DNA of 64,000 nucleotides from Paenibacillus zeirhizosphaerae (GCF_030705605.1 NZ_JAPCKK010000016.1:496001-560000); one strand, 5' to 3'. Positions 51,487-61,507 are shown, counted from the first letter of the stretch. The notes: a model not told the origin generated them from the sequence alone. Made by a program: numbers and translations.

Positions 51487-53592
51487 TTACATCGTTTCTT
51501 CCATGGCATCATCTGTCTCCTCGATCATTTCCACATGATCACAGGAGGTGCATTGCAGCTTAGCCCCTTGCTTATTCCGTTTCTCCACCATCAGACTGCC
51601 GCAGTTCGGACAAGGTTTGGCAGAGGGCTTATCCCAGGACACAAAGTCGCATTCCGGATAACGGGTGCATCCGTAGAAAATACGCCCTTTTTTACTGCGC
51701 CGTTCAACAACATTGCCTTCTTTACAGGTCGGACATGTTACACCGATATCTTTCACAATCGGTTTTGTATTGCGGCATTCCGGGAAGCCGGAACAGGCAA
51801 GAAACTTGCCGAATCGGCCGAGCTTGTAGACCATGGGCTTACCGCATTTATCGCACATCTCATCAGATACTTCGTCTTCAATTTCAATTTCCTTCATTTC
51901 CTCCTCGGCGACCTCAAGCCGCTTCTCAAAGGATTGATAGAAATCATGAAGAACCTTGACCCAATCCCCTTCCCCTTCCTCCACATGGTCCAGATCTCCC
52001 TCCATGTTGGCCGTGAATTCCACATTCAGAATTTCGGGAAAAAATTGCTCCATCTGCTCAATGACAAGCTCCCCAAGCTCGGTAGGCATGAACTTTTTCT
52101 CTTCAATGGCTACGTAGCCCCTTTTTTGGATCGTTTCAAGCGTTGGAGCATACGTACTCGGACGTCCTATTCCGAGCTCTTCAAGCGTCTTTACGAGCCT
52201 TGCTTCCGTATAACGTGGCGGTGGCTGCGTAAAATGCTGCTTCGGCTCAATCTCTTCCGTCTTCAGCTTATCCCCTTCCGCAAGCGGCGGCAGCAGCTTC
52301 TCTTCTTCGGTCTTTCCATCATCATTGCCCTCAACATATACCTTCATAAATCCGGGAAACCGTACTTTGGAACCCGCTGCTCGGAAAATGGCCGAAGCTG
52401 CCTCAATATCTACCGAAAGAGTATCCATAATGGCTGATGACATTTGACTTGCCATGAATCTTTCCCAGACCAGCTTGTAAAGCCGCAGTTGATCCCTGCT
52501 TAAAAAAGGCTTCATCGTTTCCGGGTCACGCAGTGCGGAGGTCGGACGGATTGCTTCGTGAGCGTCCTGTGCGTTGGCTGCTTTTTTCGAATACTGGCGC
52601 GGGCTTTCCGGTACGTAAGATTCTCCGAATTTCCCGGCTATATATTCCTTGGCTTCCTCTTGCGCCGAAGCAGCGATGCGTGTGGAGTCCGTACGCATGT
52701 AAGTAATCAGCCCGACCGTGCCTTCCTTCCCGAGATCTACGCCTTCATACAACTGCTGAGCGACAGACATCGTTTTGGATGCGCGAAAATTTAATTTGCG
52801 CGCCGCTTCCTGCTGTAGCGAGCTGGTCGTAAATGGCGGAGACGGATTGCGGAGGCGTTCTTTCTCTTTCACGCTAATGACCGAGAACGAGGCATTTTCA
52901 ATAGCTGCCAGTACCTCTTTCACATCCGCCTCGCTCGCAAGCTCTTTCTTCTCCCCGTTCAGCTTATGAAATCTAGCCTCAAAACTGCTGTCTTTCACGG
53001 ACAGACGGGCTGTGATCGTCCAATATTCCTCCGGTACAAACTCGCTGATTTCATTCTCCCGGTCCAGAATGATTTTGACGGCAACAGACTGCACACGTCC
53101 GGCCGACAGGCCCTTCTTTACCTTTTTCCACAGCAGCGGACTAATTTTGTAACCTACAAGGCGGTCCAAAATCCGCCTCGCCTGCTGAGCATTTACCAGG
53201 TCCATGTTGATTTTACGCGGTGTTTTAAAAGCATCCTTGACCGCCTGCTTGGTGATCTCATTAAATACAACACGGCAATCAGCCGTATCATCCAGCTCCA
53301 GAGCATGGGCCAGATGCCAGGCAATAGCCTCACCTTCTCGGTCAGGGTCAGCCGCCAGATACACTTTTTTTACTTTTTTGCTGGCATCCTTTAATTCTTT
53401 CAGTATTGAACCTTTACCACGAATGGTTATATATTTTGGATTGAAGTCATTCTCCACTTCAACCCCGATCTGGCTTTTAGGCAAATCCCGGACATGCCCC
53501 ATTGAGGCTTTAACGATAAATTTGCTGCCTAAGTATTTGCCGATCGTCTTCGCCTTGGAAGGCGATTCCACGATGACGAGTGAATCTGCCAC
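51487..53592 (-). CDS. topA: DNA topoisomerase I
   Basis: TopA relaxes negative supercoils. The 701-residue protein has the Toprim domain ([32 protein letters not shown]), the active-site Tyr in [13 protein letters not shown], and three C-terminal four-Cys zinc ribbons (starting [20 protein letters not shown] and [10 protein letters not shown]). The start is GTG at 53592, 5 nt after AGGGGGAT. Confidence 0.98.
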   Translation of the reverse strand: MADSLVIVESPSKAKTIGKYLGSKFIVKASMGHVRDLPKSQIGVEVENDFNPKYITIRGKGSILKELKDASKKVKKVYLAADPDREGEAIAWHLAHALELDDTADCRVVFNEITKQAVKDAFKTPRKINMDLVNAQQARRILDRLVGYKISPLLWKKVKKGLSAGRVQSVAVKIILDRENEISEFVPEEYWTITARLSVKDSSFEARFHKLNGEKKELASEADVKEVLAAIENASFSVISVKEKERLRNPSPPFTTSSLQQEAARKLNFRASKTMSVAQQLYEGVDLGKEGTVGLITYMRTDSTRIAASAQEEAKEYIAGKFGESYVPESPRQYSKKAANAQDAHEAIRPTSALRDPETMKPFLSRDQLRLYKLVWERFMASQMSSAIMDTLSVDIEAASAIFRAAGSKVRFPGFMKVYVEGNDDGKTEEEKLLPPLAEGDKLKTEEIEPKQHFTQPPPRYTEARLVKTLEELGIGRPSTYAPTLETIQKRGYVAIEEKKFMPTELGELVIEQMEQFFPEILNVEFTANMEGDLDHVEEGEGDWVKVLHDFYQSFEKRLEVAEEEMKEIEIEDEVSDEMCDKCGKPMVYKLGRFGKFLACSGFPECRNTKPIVKDIGVTCPTCKEGNVVERRSKKGRIFYGCTRYPECDFVSWDKPSAKPCPNCGSLMVEKRNKQGAKLQCTSCDHVEMIEETDDAMEETM

Positions 53593-53654
53593 AAGCCATC
53601 CCCCTCTCGATTACTACTTACTATTACATGTAAGCTCAATTCAGCAGTTGCTGA

Positions 53655-54773
53655 TTAAATTAACTGATATTTTAGTCCCGCAAGCTGAGCGACCCTTTTT
53701 TTTATGATTAACGATAACAGAACTGAGTGTAAAAGTCCAAAATCCCAACCGGTCGACGTTAACAGCTCATCAACCGTAAGCGTTCCCTGCTCCAGCAGCG
53801 AAACAATCCGCTCTTCATCAGAAGAGTAGTTTTGCTTCAAAGAGCCTCCATGGTTCCCCGCACTAGCTGCGGCAAATGAGCCGGGCTCTGCATCGGCAGG
53901 AGAAAACCACCTACCATATTCCTCCATGATGTCGGAAGCTTCAGTAACCAGCTTAGCTCCTTGCTTGATTAAATTCAAGGTGCCCCGACTTTTTGGGGAT
54001 GTAACAGGACCCGGCACCGCAAATACATCCCTACCTGACTCCAGGGCGGCGTCGGCTGTAATCAACGAGCCGCTGCGGATATCAGCTTCCACGACGAGTG
54101 TTCCACGGGTCAAGCCTGCAATAATGCGATTGCGCTGTGGAAACAAACCTGGATGGGATTTCGTACCAGGCGGATATTCGGAGATAACGAGGCCCCTGCG
54201 GACGATTTCCTTATATAAGGATGTGTTTTCCAGAGGATATGCTACGTCAATCGCTGTGCCTAGCACAGCCAGCGTGCTGCCGCCACAGCGGAGCACGGCT
54301 TCGTGGCATATGCTATCGATTCCCCGGGCCATCCCGCTGACAATCGTATACCCGTTGGCGCTTAGCTCCGCTGCCAGCGTTTCCGCCATCTTCCGGCCGT
54401 AGGCTGTAGGCACTCGTGTGCCCACCATGGCTACAGACACGGAGTCAAGCAGTGATCTATCTCCAAGGAAGTACAATACCCACGCAGGATCAGGAGTTTC
54501 CTTCATTAATATAGGATAGTCATCATCCAAATAAGTAATAACCCCGATGCCCGCCTGCTGAACCTGCAGCCACTGTTCTATCGCCCACTCCCTAGTAAAT
54601 AAGATAGAGGCCTGGCGGGCATGCTCCACTGTCAAGCCGATCCCCATCCATTCTTTCTCCCCAAATTCAAAAATATCATGCCATTTGATTCCGCTGGAGA
54701 AGAGCCGGCTGACCGTTCTGCGGCCCACTCCTTGCAGCATCGTTAATCCCATTAAAATCTGGCGTTCTTCCAT
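53655..54773 (-). CDS. dprA: DNA processing protein DprA
   Basis: DprA loads RecA on incoming single-stranded DNA during transformation. The 372-residue protein has an N-terminal HhH/SAM-like part (LQGVGRRTVSRL), the extended Rossmann fold (VAMVGTRVPTAYGRKMAE, VSGMARGIDSICHEAVL, PLENTSLYKEI, FPQRNRIIAGLTRGTLVVEA) and a C-terminal winged helix. It follows the sucD terminator and precedes topA. Confidence 0.97.
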   Translation of the reverse strand: MEERQILMGLTMLQGVGRRTVSRLFSSGIKWHDIFEFGEKEWMGIGLTVEHARQASILFTREWAIEQWLQVQQAGIGVITYLDDDYPILMKETPDPAWVLYFLGDRSLLDSVSVAMVGTRVPTAYGRKMAETLAAELSANGYTIVSGMARGIDSICHEAVLRCGGSTLAVLGTAIDVAYPLENTSLYKEIVRRGLVISEYPPGTKSHPGLFPQRNRIIAGLTRGTLVVEADIRSGSLITADAALESGRDVFAVPGPVTSPKSRGTLNLIKQGAKLVTEASDIMEEYGRWFSPADAEPGSFAAASAGNHGGSLKQNYSSDEERIVSLLEQGTLTVDELLTSTGWDFGLLHSVLLSLIIKKRVAQLAGLKYQLI

Positions 54774-54870
54774 TTCCGTTTCCTCCCTAAAAGGGAAGGC
54801 TGTGCCCTCCCTATTTTGTGACAGAGATCATTTTTTTGCAAGCGTTTCCTCACCCAAAAGATGAAAACGC

Positions 54871-54919
54871 AAAAAAAGCAACCTTTTCATTTCCACCTTA
54901 GGAAACAAAAAGGTTGCTT
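54871..54919 (-). terminator. Strong terminator of sucCD
   Basis: AAGCAACCTTTT and AAAAGGTTGCTT form a perfect 12-bp stem, with TTTCC/GGAAA pairing in the 20-nt loop. On the minus strand seven T end the structure. It lies 49 bp after sucD. Confidence 0.85.
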
Positions 54920-54967
54920 ACCTTTACTACATTATATACCAGTAAAAACAGAATAGTTCAAGCCCCA

Positions 54968-55897
54968 TTAATGAGTGGTGCAAAGATTAAGAATACCCCG
55001 TTCTTCAAGTACGCTAACCAGCGTAGATCCCATTTCCGATGGAGTTGGAGCGACTTTAATACCGCAAGATTCCAACTTCTCGATTTTTTCCTTTGCCGTT
55101 CCTTTGCCACCGGAAATGATCGCGCCTGCGTGGCCCATCCGTTTACCTGGAGGCGCGGTTACGCCGCCGATAAAGCCGACAACCGGCTTGGTCATATTCT
55201 CCTGAATCCACTCTGCGGCTTCTTCTTCCGCAGTACCACCAATTTCACCGATCATAATGACGGCATGTGTCTGCGGATCCTCGTTGAATCGACGTAAAAT
55301 GTCAATAAATTCGGAGCCTTTGACAGGGTCACCGCCGATGCCCACCGCGGAAGATTGACCAATACCACGGGTAGTCAGTTGGTGCACCGCCTCATAAGTG
55401 AGGGTTCCGCTGCGAGATACAACGCCCACATGGCCAGGCATGTGAATATACCCCGGCATGATACCGATTTTGCACTCGCCCGGAGTAATAACCCCAGGAC
55501 AGTTTGGACCAATCAGAACGGTTTTCTTGCCTTCCATAAACCGCTTCACCTTAATCATATCCATTACTGGAATTCCCTCGGTGATGCAAATGACAAGATC
55601 CATCCCCGCATCTACCGCTTCCAGGATAGAATCCGCTGCAAAAGCTGGTGGCACATAAATAACACTGGCCGTTGCGCCGGTCTTCGCTTTGGCTTCTTCA
55701 ACTGTGTTGAAGACAGGCAGCTTTACCGCACTACCGTTCTCCAGCGTGATTTCCACTTCCGTGCCGCCTTTGCCCGGCGAAGTGCCGCCGACCATCTGCG
55801 TCCCGTAATCAAGGGCTCCCTTGGCATGAAACAATGCTGTTTTCCCTGTAATCCCCTGCGTAATGACCTTTGTATTTTTGTCGACCAAAATACTCAC
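54968..55897 (-). CDS. sucD: Succinyl-CoA synthetase alpha subunit
   Basis: SucD carries the phosphohistidine of succinyl-CoA synthetase (TCA cycle). The CoA-binding fold starts [40 protein letters not shown] and the active-site segment [20 protein letters not shown] are present. The GTG at 55897 gives 309 residues; a GTG three codons earlier abuts the AGGGGAT. It has about nine extra residues near position 50 (between GGTEVEI and LPVFNTV) compared with the Bacillus protein. It follows sucC by 60 bp. Confidence 0.96.
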   Translation of the reverse strand: MSILVDKNTKVITQGITGKTALFHAKGALDYGTQMVGGTSPGKGGTEVEITLENGSAVKLPVFNTVEEAKAKTGATASVIYVPPAFAADSILEAVDAGMDLVICITEGIPVMDMIKVKRFMEGKKTVLIGPNCPGVITPGECKIGIMPGYIHMPGHVGVVSRSGTLTYEAVHQLTTRGIGQSSAVGIGGDPVKGSEFIDILRRFNEDPQTHAVIMIGEIGGTAEEEAAEWIQENMTKPVVGFIGGVTAPPGKRMGHAGAIISGGKGTAKEKIEKLESCGIKVAPTPSEMGSTLVSVLEERGILNLCTTH

Positions 55898-55957
55898 GCT
55901 GCTCACATCCCCTATCTAATATTCTTTCATGCGGAATGCAAAAAATGTCTAAAGTAT

Positions 55958-57118
55958 CTACTGCACGAGTGAAACAATCTTCTGTGCTCCATCTGCCATC
56001 GAATCCGCAGAGACGATATTTAGGCCAGATTCGGACAAAATTTGCTTGCCAAGTTCCACATTGGTACCTTCCAGACGAACCACGAGCGGTTGGTTCAGAC
56101 CGACCTGCTTGGCCGCTTCCACGACACCGTTCGCGATGATATCACACTGCATAATGCCGCCGAAAATGTTGACGAAGATACCTTCTACTTTAGGGTCGGA
56201 CAGAATAATTTTAAATGCTTCGGTTACCTTCTCCGTTGTGGCACCGCCCCCTACATCGAGGAAGTTGGCCGGATCACCACCGTAATACTTGATGATATCC
56301 ATCGTGGCCATAGCGAGACCTGCACCATTCACCATACATCCGATGTTGCCGTCAAGAGCTATGTAGCTCAGATCGAATTTGGAAGCTTCAATTTCCTTCT
56401 CATCTTCTTCATCCAGATCGCGCAGCGCCTGAATATCCTTATGGCGGAACAGGGCGTTGGAGTCAAAGTTCAGCTTGGCGTCAAGAGCTATAACGGCTCC
56501 GTCACCTGTAACCACCAGCGGATTGATCTCGGCAATCGAGCAATCTTTGTCAACAAATGCCGAATAAAGTGCCACCATAAATTGGGCAGCCTTGTTTACG
56601 AGTTCATTCGGAATGTTAATGCTGTAAGCCAGCTTCCGGGCTTGGTACATTTGCAAGCCGATAGCTGGATCGATAACTTCCTTGAATATTTTCTCCGGAG
56701 TGGCTGCCGCCACCTCTTCGATTTCCGTACCGCCTTCCTCGGATGCCATCATGACGACACGTCCGGTAGCCCGATCAACCACAACGCCTACATAATATTC
56801 CTTACGGATGTCACAACCCTCTTCAATTAACAGACGTTTAACTTCTTTTCCTTCCGGGCCTGTCTGATGTGTAACCAATACTTTACCGAGAATTTCGGAA
56901 GCATAGGTCCGTACCTCATCAAGGTTTTTTGCCACCTTCACGCCGCCGGCTTTACCGCGTCCCCCGGCATGGATTTGAGCTTTCACCACTGTAACAGCGC
57001 TTCCAAGGGATTGAGCGGCCTCTACCGCTTCTTCCACCGTATAGGCTACTTTGCCGTTTGGAACGACTACTCCGTACTGTTTTAAAACCTCTTTACCTTG
57101 ATATTCATGGATATTCAT
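55958..57118 (-). CDS. sucC: Succinyl-CoA synthetase beta subunit
   Basis: SucC is the ATP-grasp subunit. The 386-residue protein starts [17 protein letters not shown] and has [40 protein letters not shown], and the CoA-ligase region [17 protein letters not shown] then [10 protein letters not shown]. It forms an operon with sucD, with a probable promoter at 57188-57193 and a cre-like site beside it. Confidence 0.98.
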   Translation of the reverse strand: MNIHEYQGKEVLKQYGVVVPNGKVAYTVEEAVEAAQSLGSAVTVVKAQIHAGGRGKAGGVKVAKNLDEVRTYASEILGKVLVTHQTGPEGKEVKRLLIEEGCDIRKEYYVGVVVDRATGRVVMMASEEGGTEIEEVAAATPEKIFKEVIDPAIGLQMYQARKLAYSINIPNELVNKAAQFMVALYSAFVDKDCSIAEINPLVVTGDGAVIALDAKLNFDSNALFRHKDIQALRDLDEEDEKEIEASKFDLSYIALDGNIGCMVNGAGLAMATMDIIKYYGGDPANFLDVGGGATTEKVTEAFKIILSDPKVEGIFVNIFGGIMQCDIIANGVVEAAKQVGLNQPLVVRLEGTNVELGKQILSESGLNIVSADSMADGAQKIVSLVQ

Positions 57119-57187
57119 TCTCGAATCCTCCTATCAACATGACTGCAGCAAGGCGGTTTACAAGGAAATTTGATATAAACCCACATT

Positions 57188-57193
57188 ATTGTA
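57188..57193 (-). promoter_or_regulatory. Extended -10 of the sucCD promoter
   Basis: On the minus strand TG-T-TACAAT is an extended -10. The -35 region 17 nt upstream (AGGAAA) is weak. It lies 70 bp before the sucC ATG. Confidence 0.45.
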
Positions 57194-57201
57194 ACATGTT
57201 T

Positions 57202-57215
57202 TTAAAACGCTTTCC
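57202..57215 (-). promoter_or_regulatory. CcpA (cre)-like site at the sucCD promoter
   Basis: GGAAAGCGTTTTAA on the minus strand matches the 14-base cre consensus at 12 positions, including the central AAGCGTTT. It lies where the -35 box should be, so CcpA binding there would repress. No experiment supports it. Confidence 0.4.
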
Positions 57216-57319
57216 TTAAAAAACGGAAGATGAAATCCAAGCTTTTTTATATCGGTATCATTCCTAAAAGCGAATATTTGGATAAATATGTATTTCAATT
57301 CATTACATTTTCTTACTGC

Positions 57320-57334
57320 AAGTATTCAATACTT
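57320..57334. repeat. Perfect 7-bp palindrome upstream of psiE
   Basis: AAGTATT-C-AATACTT, with outer TTACT/AGTAA extending the dyad, lies about 40 bp before the psiE ATG. It looks like a repressor or activator operator. The regulator is unknown. Confidence 0.5.
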
Positions 57335-57372
57335 AGTAAATGTAAACACTTATGCAGATGGGAGGACTCGTT

Positions 57373-57777
57373 ATGAAAATGGATAAGAAATTCAGCTATG
57401 TGCCGCTATTCCTGCAGTGGGTGTTAAACATCCTGTTAACCCTACTGGCTCTTATCCTCTCCGTCTTTCTAGTCAAAGAGACCTTCACCATTTACCAGAT
57501 TATTTTCAACTTAGACGGGACCCCGGCCATTGATCTGTTGGAAAGCATCCTTAACTTTTTCCTTTATTTCGAATTTATAGCGCTGATCATTAAATATTTC
57601 GAAGCCCACTTTCATTTTCCGCTTCGTTATTTTATTTATATCGGCATTACCGCCATCGTGCGGCTCATTATTGTAGACCATAAAGATCCGATGGATACGA
57701 TCCTTTACTCAGGGGCCATCCTAGTTATGGTCGTCACTTTATTTATTGCGGACCTCCGCAAAAAAAGCAGCAATTGA
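57373..57777 (+). CDS. psiE: PsiE family membrane protein
   Basis: A 134-residue protein with four hydrophobic segments (about 7-37, 52-74, 80-103, 108-127), matching the small PsiE (phosphate-starvation-inducible E) family, whose function is unknown. The conserved parts are [20 protein letters not shown] and the FRYF-like [26 protein letters not shown]. The ATG at 57373 has GGGAGG 7 nt upstream. It is one of two genes in the window on the plus strand. Confidence 0.85.
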   Translation: MKMDKKFSYVPLFLQWVLNILLTLLALILSVFLVKETFTIYQIIFNLDGTPAIDLLESILNFFLYFEFIALIIKYFEAHFHFPLRYFIYIGITAIVRLIIVDHKDPMDTILYSGAILVMVVTLFIADLRKKSSN

Positions 57778-57831
57778 TTTTTTAATGAAGAAAAAGTATA
57801 CCAGACTGCAATTTCGAAGATATGGGAACAC

Positions 57832-57858
57832 AAAAAAAGTCCCGGGTTAACCGGGACT
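57832..57858 (-). terminator. Terminator of ohrR
   Basis: AGTCCCGG and CCGGGACT form a perfect 8-bp stem with a 5-nt loop and seven T on the minus strand. It lies between the convergent psiE and ohrR and may also end psiE transcripts. Confidence 0.75.
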
Positions 57859-57885
57859 AGGCAAACAAGAAATCTTACCAGGGGA

Positions 57886-58362
57886 TTACTTTCCGCAACT
57901 GTCCTTATTGTATTGGTGTACCCGGTTCAACAGGTTGTTGAATTGCTCCAGCAAAGAGCGGAATTCCTCGGTATCCTTGCAAATTTTGCCGCCAATAGAG
58001 TCAGGGATGCTTAACGCTTTATGTCTCAACTGGCTTCCGGAGTCCGTCAAAGTAATCAGCACTTTGCGTTCATCCTGGGCAGACCGTTCACGATGAATGA
58101 GGCCTGCTGTCTGAAGCCTCTTTAACAGGGGAGTCAAGGTGCCGGAATCCAGATACAGCGCATCCCCCAGCTCCTTCACCGTACACTGTCCGCGCTCCCA
58201 GAGAACAATCAGTACAAGGTACTGGGAATAAGTGACGCCCAACTGCTCAAGATAAGGTTGATACAGCTTCGTTATCTCACGAGAGCAGGCATATATTGTA
58301 AAACAAAGCTGGTTTTCTAATTTCAATGCTTGATCTGCGGTGTTACTTTCCATGTCTGTCAT
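57886..58362 (-). CDS. ohrR: Organic peroxide-sensing MarR-family repressor OhrR
   Basis: OhrR represses ohr until organic peroxide oxidises its cysteine. The 158-residue MarR fold has the sensing Cys20 in KLENQLCFTIY, the recognition helix region LYLDSGTLTPLLKRLQTAGLI and the wing RSAQDERKVLITLTDSG. Unlike the one-Cys Bacillus OhrR it has further Cys at 26, 60, 128 and 156; Cys128 lies about where the two-Cys OhrR of Xanthomonas has its resolving Cys. It is divergent from ohr across a shared operator. Confidence 0.93.
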   Translation of the reverse strand: MTDMESNTADQALKLENQLCFTIYACSREITKLYQPYLEQLGVTYSQYLVLIVLWERGQCTVKELGDALYLDSGTLTPLLKRLQTAGLIHRERSAQDERKVLITLTDSGSQLRHKALSIPDSIGGKICKDTEEFRSLLEQFNNLLNRVHQYNKDSCGK

Positions 58363-58431
58363 TCACCTACTTTCGTCATTATTTTATCACAAAATTAAAA
58401 AATAAGCATATAAATTTCGGGAAATATATTT

Positions 58432-58451
58432 ACACAATATATTTATTGTGT
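58432..58451. promoter_or_regulatory. OhrR operator between ohrR and ohr
   Basis: ACACAATA-TATT-TATTGTGT is a perfect 8-bp inverted repeat with a 4-nt centre. It sits inside a larger AT-rich dyad whose outer arms, AAATATATTT, lie at 58422-58431 and 58468-58477. It matches the type of A/T-rich inverted repeat bound by OhrR (ACAATT/AATTGT). Confidence 0.7.
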
Positions 58452-58493
58452 TAAATTATATTTTGTAAAATATATTTGAGAGGAAGTTGATTA

Positions 58494-58925
58494 ATGATGA
58501 TGACAATTCAACAAAAAATGTACGAAACAACAGTTAAGGCTGTAGGCGGCCGCGAGGGTTACGTTGAATCTTCTTCTCCCGAGCTTCGACTCGATATCCG
58601 GACTCCAAAAGAAATGGGCGGCTCCGGCGGCAACGGTTCCAATCCAGAGCAACTGTTCGCAGCGGGCTACTCTGCATGCTTTGATAGCGCCCTTAATCTG
58701 GTGGCGCGCACACAACGTATCAAACATGAAGGCACAGAAGTTACCGCTACCGTCTCTTTTGGCAAGGTTGAAGACGGCGGCTTCGGAATTGCTGTTAAGA
58801 TGGATGTCCTGGTGAAAGGCATTGACCGTGAAACAGCTACCCGACTCGTTGAAGAAGCTCACCAAGTATGCCCTTATTCCCGGGCGACCCGCGGCAATAT
58901 CGTGGTCGAGCTTAACGTTATTTAA
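58494..58925 (+). CDS. ohr: Organic hydroperoxide resistance protein Ohr
   Basis: Ohr is a thiol peroxidase of the Ohr/OsmC family that reduces organic hydroperoxides with lipoylated partners. The 143-residue protein has the reactive Cys62 in GYSACFDSALNLVA, the second Cys126 in HQVCPYSRAT, and the Arg in GGREGYVESS. AGAGGA lies 9 nt before the ATG at 58494. Confidence 0.96.
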   Translation: MMMTIQQKMYETTVKAVGGREGYVESSSPELRLDIRTPKEMGGSGGNGSNPEQLFAAGYSACFDSALNLVARTQRIKHEGTEVTATVSFGKVEDGGFGIAVKMDVLVKGIDRETATRLVEEAHQVCPYSRATRGNIVVELNVI

Positions 58926-59027
58926 GAGTATCTCCAACAATTCCTGAATATGCCGCACTGCCTTCTCTCACTTCCCATGTCAGGCAGCTCGGCCTCAGTT
59001 CATTTATATACATGATCCTTCCGGATC

Positions 59028-59073
59028 ACGAAAGCACCCTCTCATCCGTTGCTCGGATGGAGGGTGCTTTCGT
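59028..59073. terminator. Bidirectional hairpin between ohr and comM
   Basis: ACGAAAGCACCCT and AGGGTGCTTTCGT form a perfect 13-bp stem, and ATCC/GGAT pair inside. It lies between two convergent genes and can act for both. The U-tracts are short (CTTTCG). A smaller GATCC/GGATC stem lies directly beside it (59014-59027). Confidence 0.65.
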
Positions 59074-59098
59074 ATGTTATGTAATGGTACAGGCTTCT

Positions 59099-60712
59099 CT
59101 AATTGCTGCTCATATTCTTCATATCCAGCTTTCGATATTGTATAGCCTCAGCCGTATGCTCCATACCAATCTGATCTGCCCCAGCCAAGTCGGCAATCGT
59201 GCGGGAAAGCTTGAGAATACGGTCGTAGGAACGCATGCTGAGACCCAGGGCTTCTACCGTTTGCTGAAGAAGCGTGTGCGCACGCGGCTCCATTTTGCAA
59301 AACCTGCGCAGCAGCGCGCCCGATAGCTCGCTGTTCCAGGAAATTGGAAGCTCCCGGTATCTTTCGGCCTGAACTGCCTGAGCGGTTAGGACTTGCCTTC
59401 TCATCTCCTCGGAACTAATCGAAGCTTGTTCCTGCTGCCACTCCCTGGGACGCGGCACCTCAAGCTGGAGATCAATCCGGTCCAGCATGGGTCCTGATAT
59501 CCGTGAGCGGTAATGCACAATCCGTCTCGGGCTGCAGGTACAGCGCTGTACGTCCGTCTCGCTTCCGTACCAGCCGCAGTAACACGGGTTCATGGACCCC
59601 GCAAGGAGAAATTGGGCTGGGTAGGTAAATACCGCCCTTGCGCGGCTAATCGTTACCTGCTTATCTTCCAATGGCTGTCTAAGCACCTCCAGCACCTGTC
59701 GGTTAAACTCCGGGAGCTCGTCGAGAAAAAGCACCCCGCGATGCGCGAGGCTGACCTCGCCCGGCTTCGGAATGGCACCGCCCCCAATAAGCCCTCCTGA
59801 AGAAATCGTATGATGAGGCGCACGAAACGGCCTGGTTCTGATCAGACCGGAAGCGGATTCTTTCAGTTTGCCCGCTGCGCTCAATATTTTGGTTACCTCA
59901 AGCGCCTCTGCCTCCTCCAGCTTTGGCATGATGGTGGGAAGTCGGCGAATCAGCATTGTTTTGCCGGTGCCCGGAGGACCAATGAGCAAAATATTGTGCA
60001 TGCCCGACGCCGCAATAACCAATGCTCGTTTGGCATGCTGCTGGCCCAGGACATCGGCATAATCCTCTAATGCCCTTCCCGGTGGGGCATCATCCCCATC
60101 TTCCGACACCATCAGCACCTGCTCATTGAGCAACAGATGATCAAGGCTTTCGACACGGACCGGAGGCCTGGCTGTTTCCCCACCTTCCGGTTTCTGTGTT
60201 AGATTAATGCTAGCTGGCGGGATCATATCCTTTAAGTGCCTGACGCCGTACACCCGTATGCCTCTGACTAGCCTCGCCTCCTGCCCATTTTCCCAAGGCA
60301 GCATAACGGAATCGAAGCCCTCTCTCTTGGCCAGGTCAACCATCGAAAGTACACCGTTCACCGAACGCAAGCTGCCGTCCAAAGCCAACTCACCGATAAA
60401 CATCGTCTTTTCTTCACTAGGGAGTATAATCTGGGCGCTCGCTGTCAACAGTCCAATCGCAATCGCCAAATCGAATGAAGATCCTTCCTTGCGCAAATCG
60501 GCCGGAGCCAGGTTAATTGTTACGCGCTGGGACGGATATTTAAAACCGCAGTTTTTAATGGCGGCACGCACCCGTTCCACCGCCTCGCGGATCGCCGAGT
60601 CCGGCAGCCCGATTATCGAGGTCTGAGGCAGTCCGTTGGACAAATCCGTCTCCACTTCAATCAGTACACCGTCAATCCCATACAGACAAGCGCTATTCAG
60701 CTTTCCATACAT
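59099..60712 (-). CDS. comM: YifB/ComM family Mg-chelatase-like AAA ATPase
   Basis: A 537-residue protein with an N-terminal Lon-protease-like fold (SIIGLPDSAIREAVERVRAAIKNCGF), Walker A LIGPPGTGKTMLIRRLPTIMP, and the Mg-chelatase signature RPFRAPHHTISSGGLIGGG then GVLFLDELPEF. NPCYCGWYG is also conserved. In naturally competent bacteria ComM is a branch-migration helicase. I chose the ATG at 60712, 9 nt after AGAGG. Its neighbours dprA and yraN are also DNA-related. Confidence 0.96.
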   Translation of the reverse strand: MYGKLNSACLYGIDGVLIEVETDLSNGLPQTSIIGLPDSAIREAVERVRAAIKNCGFKYPSQRVTINLAPADLRKEGSSFDLAIAIGLLTASAQIILPSEEKTMFIGELALDGSLRSVNGVLSMVDLAKREGFDSVMLPWENGQEARLVRGIRVYGVRHLKDMIPPASINLTQKPEGGETARPPVRVESLDHLLLNEQVLMVSEDGDDAPPGRALEDYADVLGQQHAKRALVIAASGMHNILLIGPPGTGKTMLIRRLPTIMPKLEEAEALEVTKILSAAGKLKESASGLIRTRPFRAPHHTISSGGLIGGGAIPKPGEVSLAHRGVLFLDELPEFNRQVLEVLRQPLEDKQVTISRARAVFTYPAQFLLAGSMNPCYCGWYGSETDVQRCTCSPRRIVHYRSRISGPMLDRIDLQLEVPRPREWQQEQASISSEEMRRQVLTAQAVQAERYRELPISWNSELSGALLRRFCKMEPRAHTLLQQTVEALGLSMRSYDRILKLSRTIADLAGADQIGMEHTAEAIQYRKLDMKNMSSN

Positions 60713-60811
60713 AAAAAAAGCACCTCTTTCCACCTTGAAATTCCGCCTTGTTGTAGGGCGGGTTAAATGGTTGAAAAGGGTGCTTCCTCATTTTCAATAT
60801 TGGAAATATTA

Positions 60812-61363
60812 TCAGTCGAACACTGTCAGCTTGTCAGCAGCAGGCGTTCGCTGTTGAGCTTTCGGTACTACCTCTGGATATCCGGCATACACCATGCCTA
60901 CAATTTTCTCTCCTGGAAGTATGCCGAGCTGCTCACGAAATACCGGCGAATAAAGGAAAGGCTTCGTAACCCAAAAGGTTCCGATTCCTTCACTCCAAGC
61001 AGCAAGCATAAAGTTTTGGACCAACGCGCTGACCGCCGCAAAATCCTCATCCCAAATAGCCTGGCGCGGATCTTCCTTCATGACGATGATCAGTTCAACA
61101 GGAACATTCATAATGGCTGCTGCAAATTTATTGTCCTCCCCCAGCTCCGCCGTTACCGCGTCGGCCAGCTTTTGACGTCCATCGCCTGTGAATAGCAGGA
61201 AACGCCAAGGCTCGCGCAGCTTGTGATTCGGGGCCCATACAGCGATATCAAGCAGTCTGGTAAGGGTCTCCACAGGTACCGGATCCGCTTTAAACTTCTT
61301 AACCGTTCTGCGTTCCTGAATTACATCTATCACATTTGTTGCGAATACCGCAGATTCATTCAT
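60812..61363 (-). CDS. Nitroreductase family protein
   Basis: A 183-residue FMN-dependent oxidoreductase of the nitroreductase family. Family parts: VIQERRTVKKFKADPVPVETL, VWAPNHKLREPWRFLLFTGDG, AVSALVQNFMLAAWSEGIGTFWVTKPFLY and the C-terminal IVGMVYAGYPEVVP. The substrate is not predictable. AAGGAGGAATTGAA precedes the ATG. Bacillus subtilis has no such gene between the ylqH and sucC equivalents. Confidence 0.92.
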   Translation of the reverse strand: MNESAVFATNVIDVIQERRTVKKFKADPVPVETLTRLLDIAVWAPNHKLREPWRFLLFTGDGRQKLADAVTAELGEDNKFAAAIMNVPVELIIVMKEDPRQAIWDEDFAAVSALVQNFMLAAWSEGIGTFWVTKPFLYSPVFREQLGILPGEKIVGMVYAGYPEVVPKAQQRTPAADKLTVFD

Positions 61364-61460
61364 TTCAATTCCTCCTTATAAAAGCCTACAGCTCATCAAG
61401 TAAATGAGAACATTTCTCAATCCAATATATCCGCTCCTTATCTCTATGTCAAACCCTGAC

Positions 61461-61507
61461 AAAATAAAACGGGCTGCTCTCCCAAATGTATACGAGAAGC
61501 AGTCCGT
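61461..61507 (-). terminator. Terminator of the yraN unit
   Basis: A stem of about 13 bp with one G-U pair (arms at 61469-61481 and 61494-61507) is followed on the minus strand by TTTTATTTT. It lies 30 bp after yraN. Confidence 0.65.

Noticed and set aside
60743..60761. Hairpin between the nitroreductase gene and comM
   Set aside because: Only a 5-bp stem with no U-tract; too weak to call.
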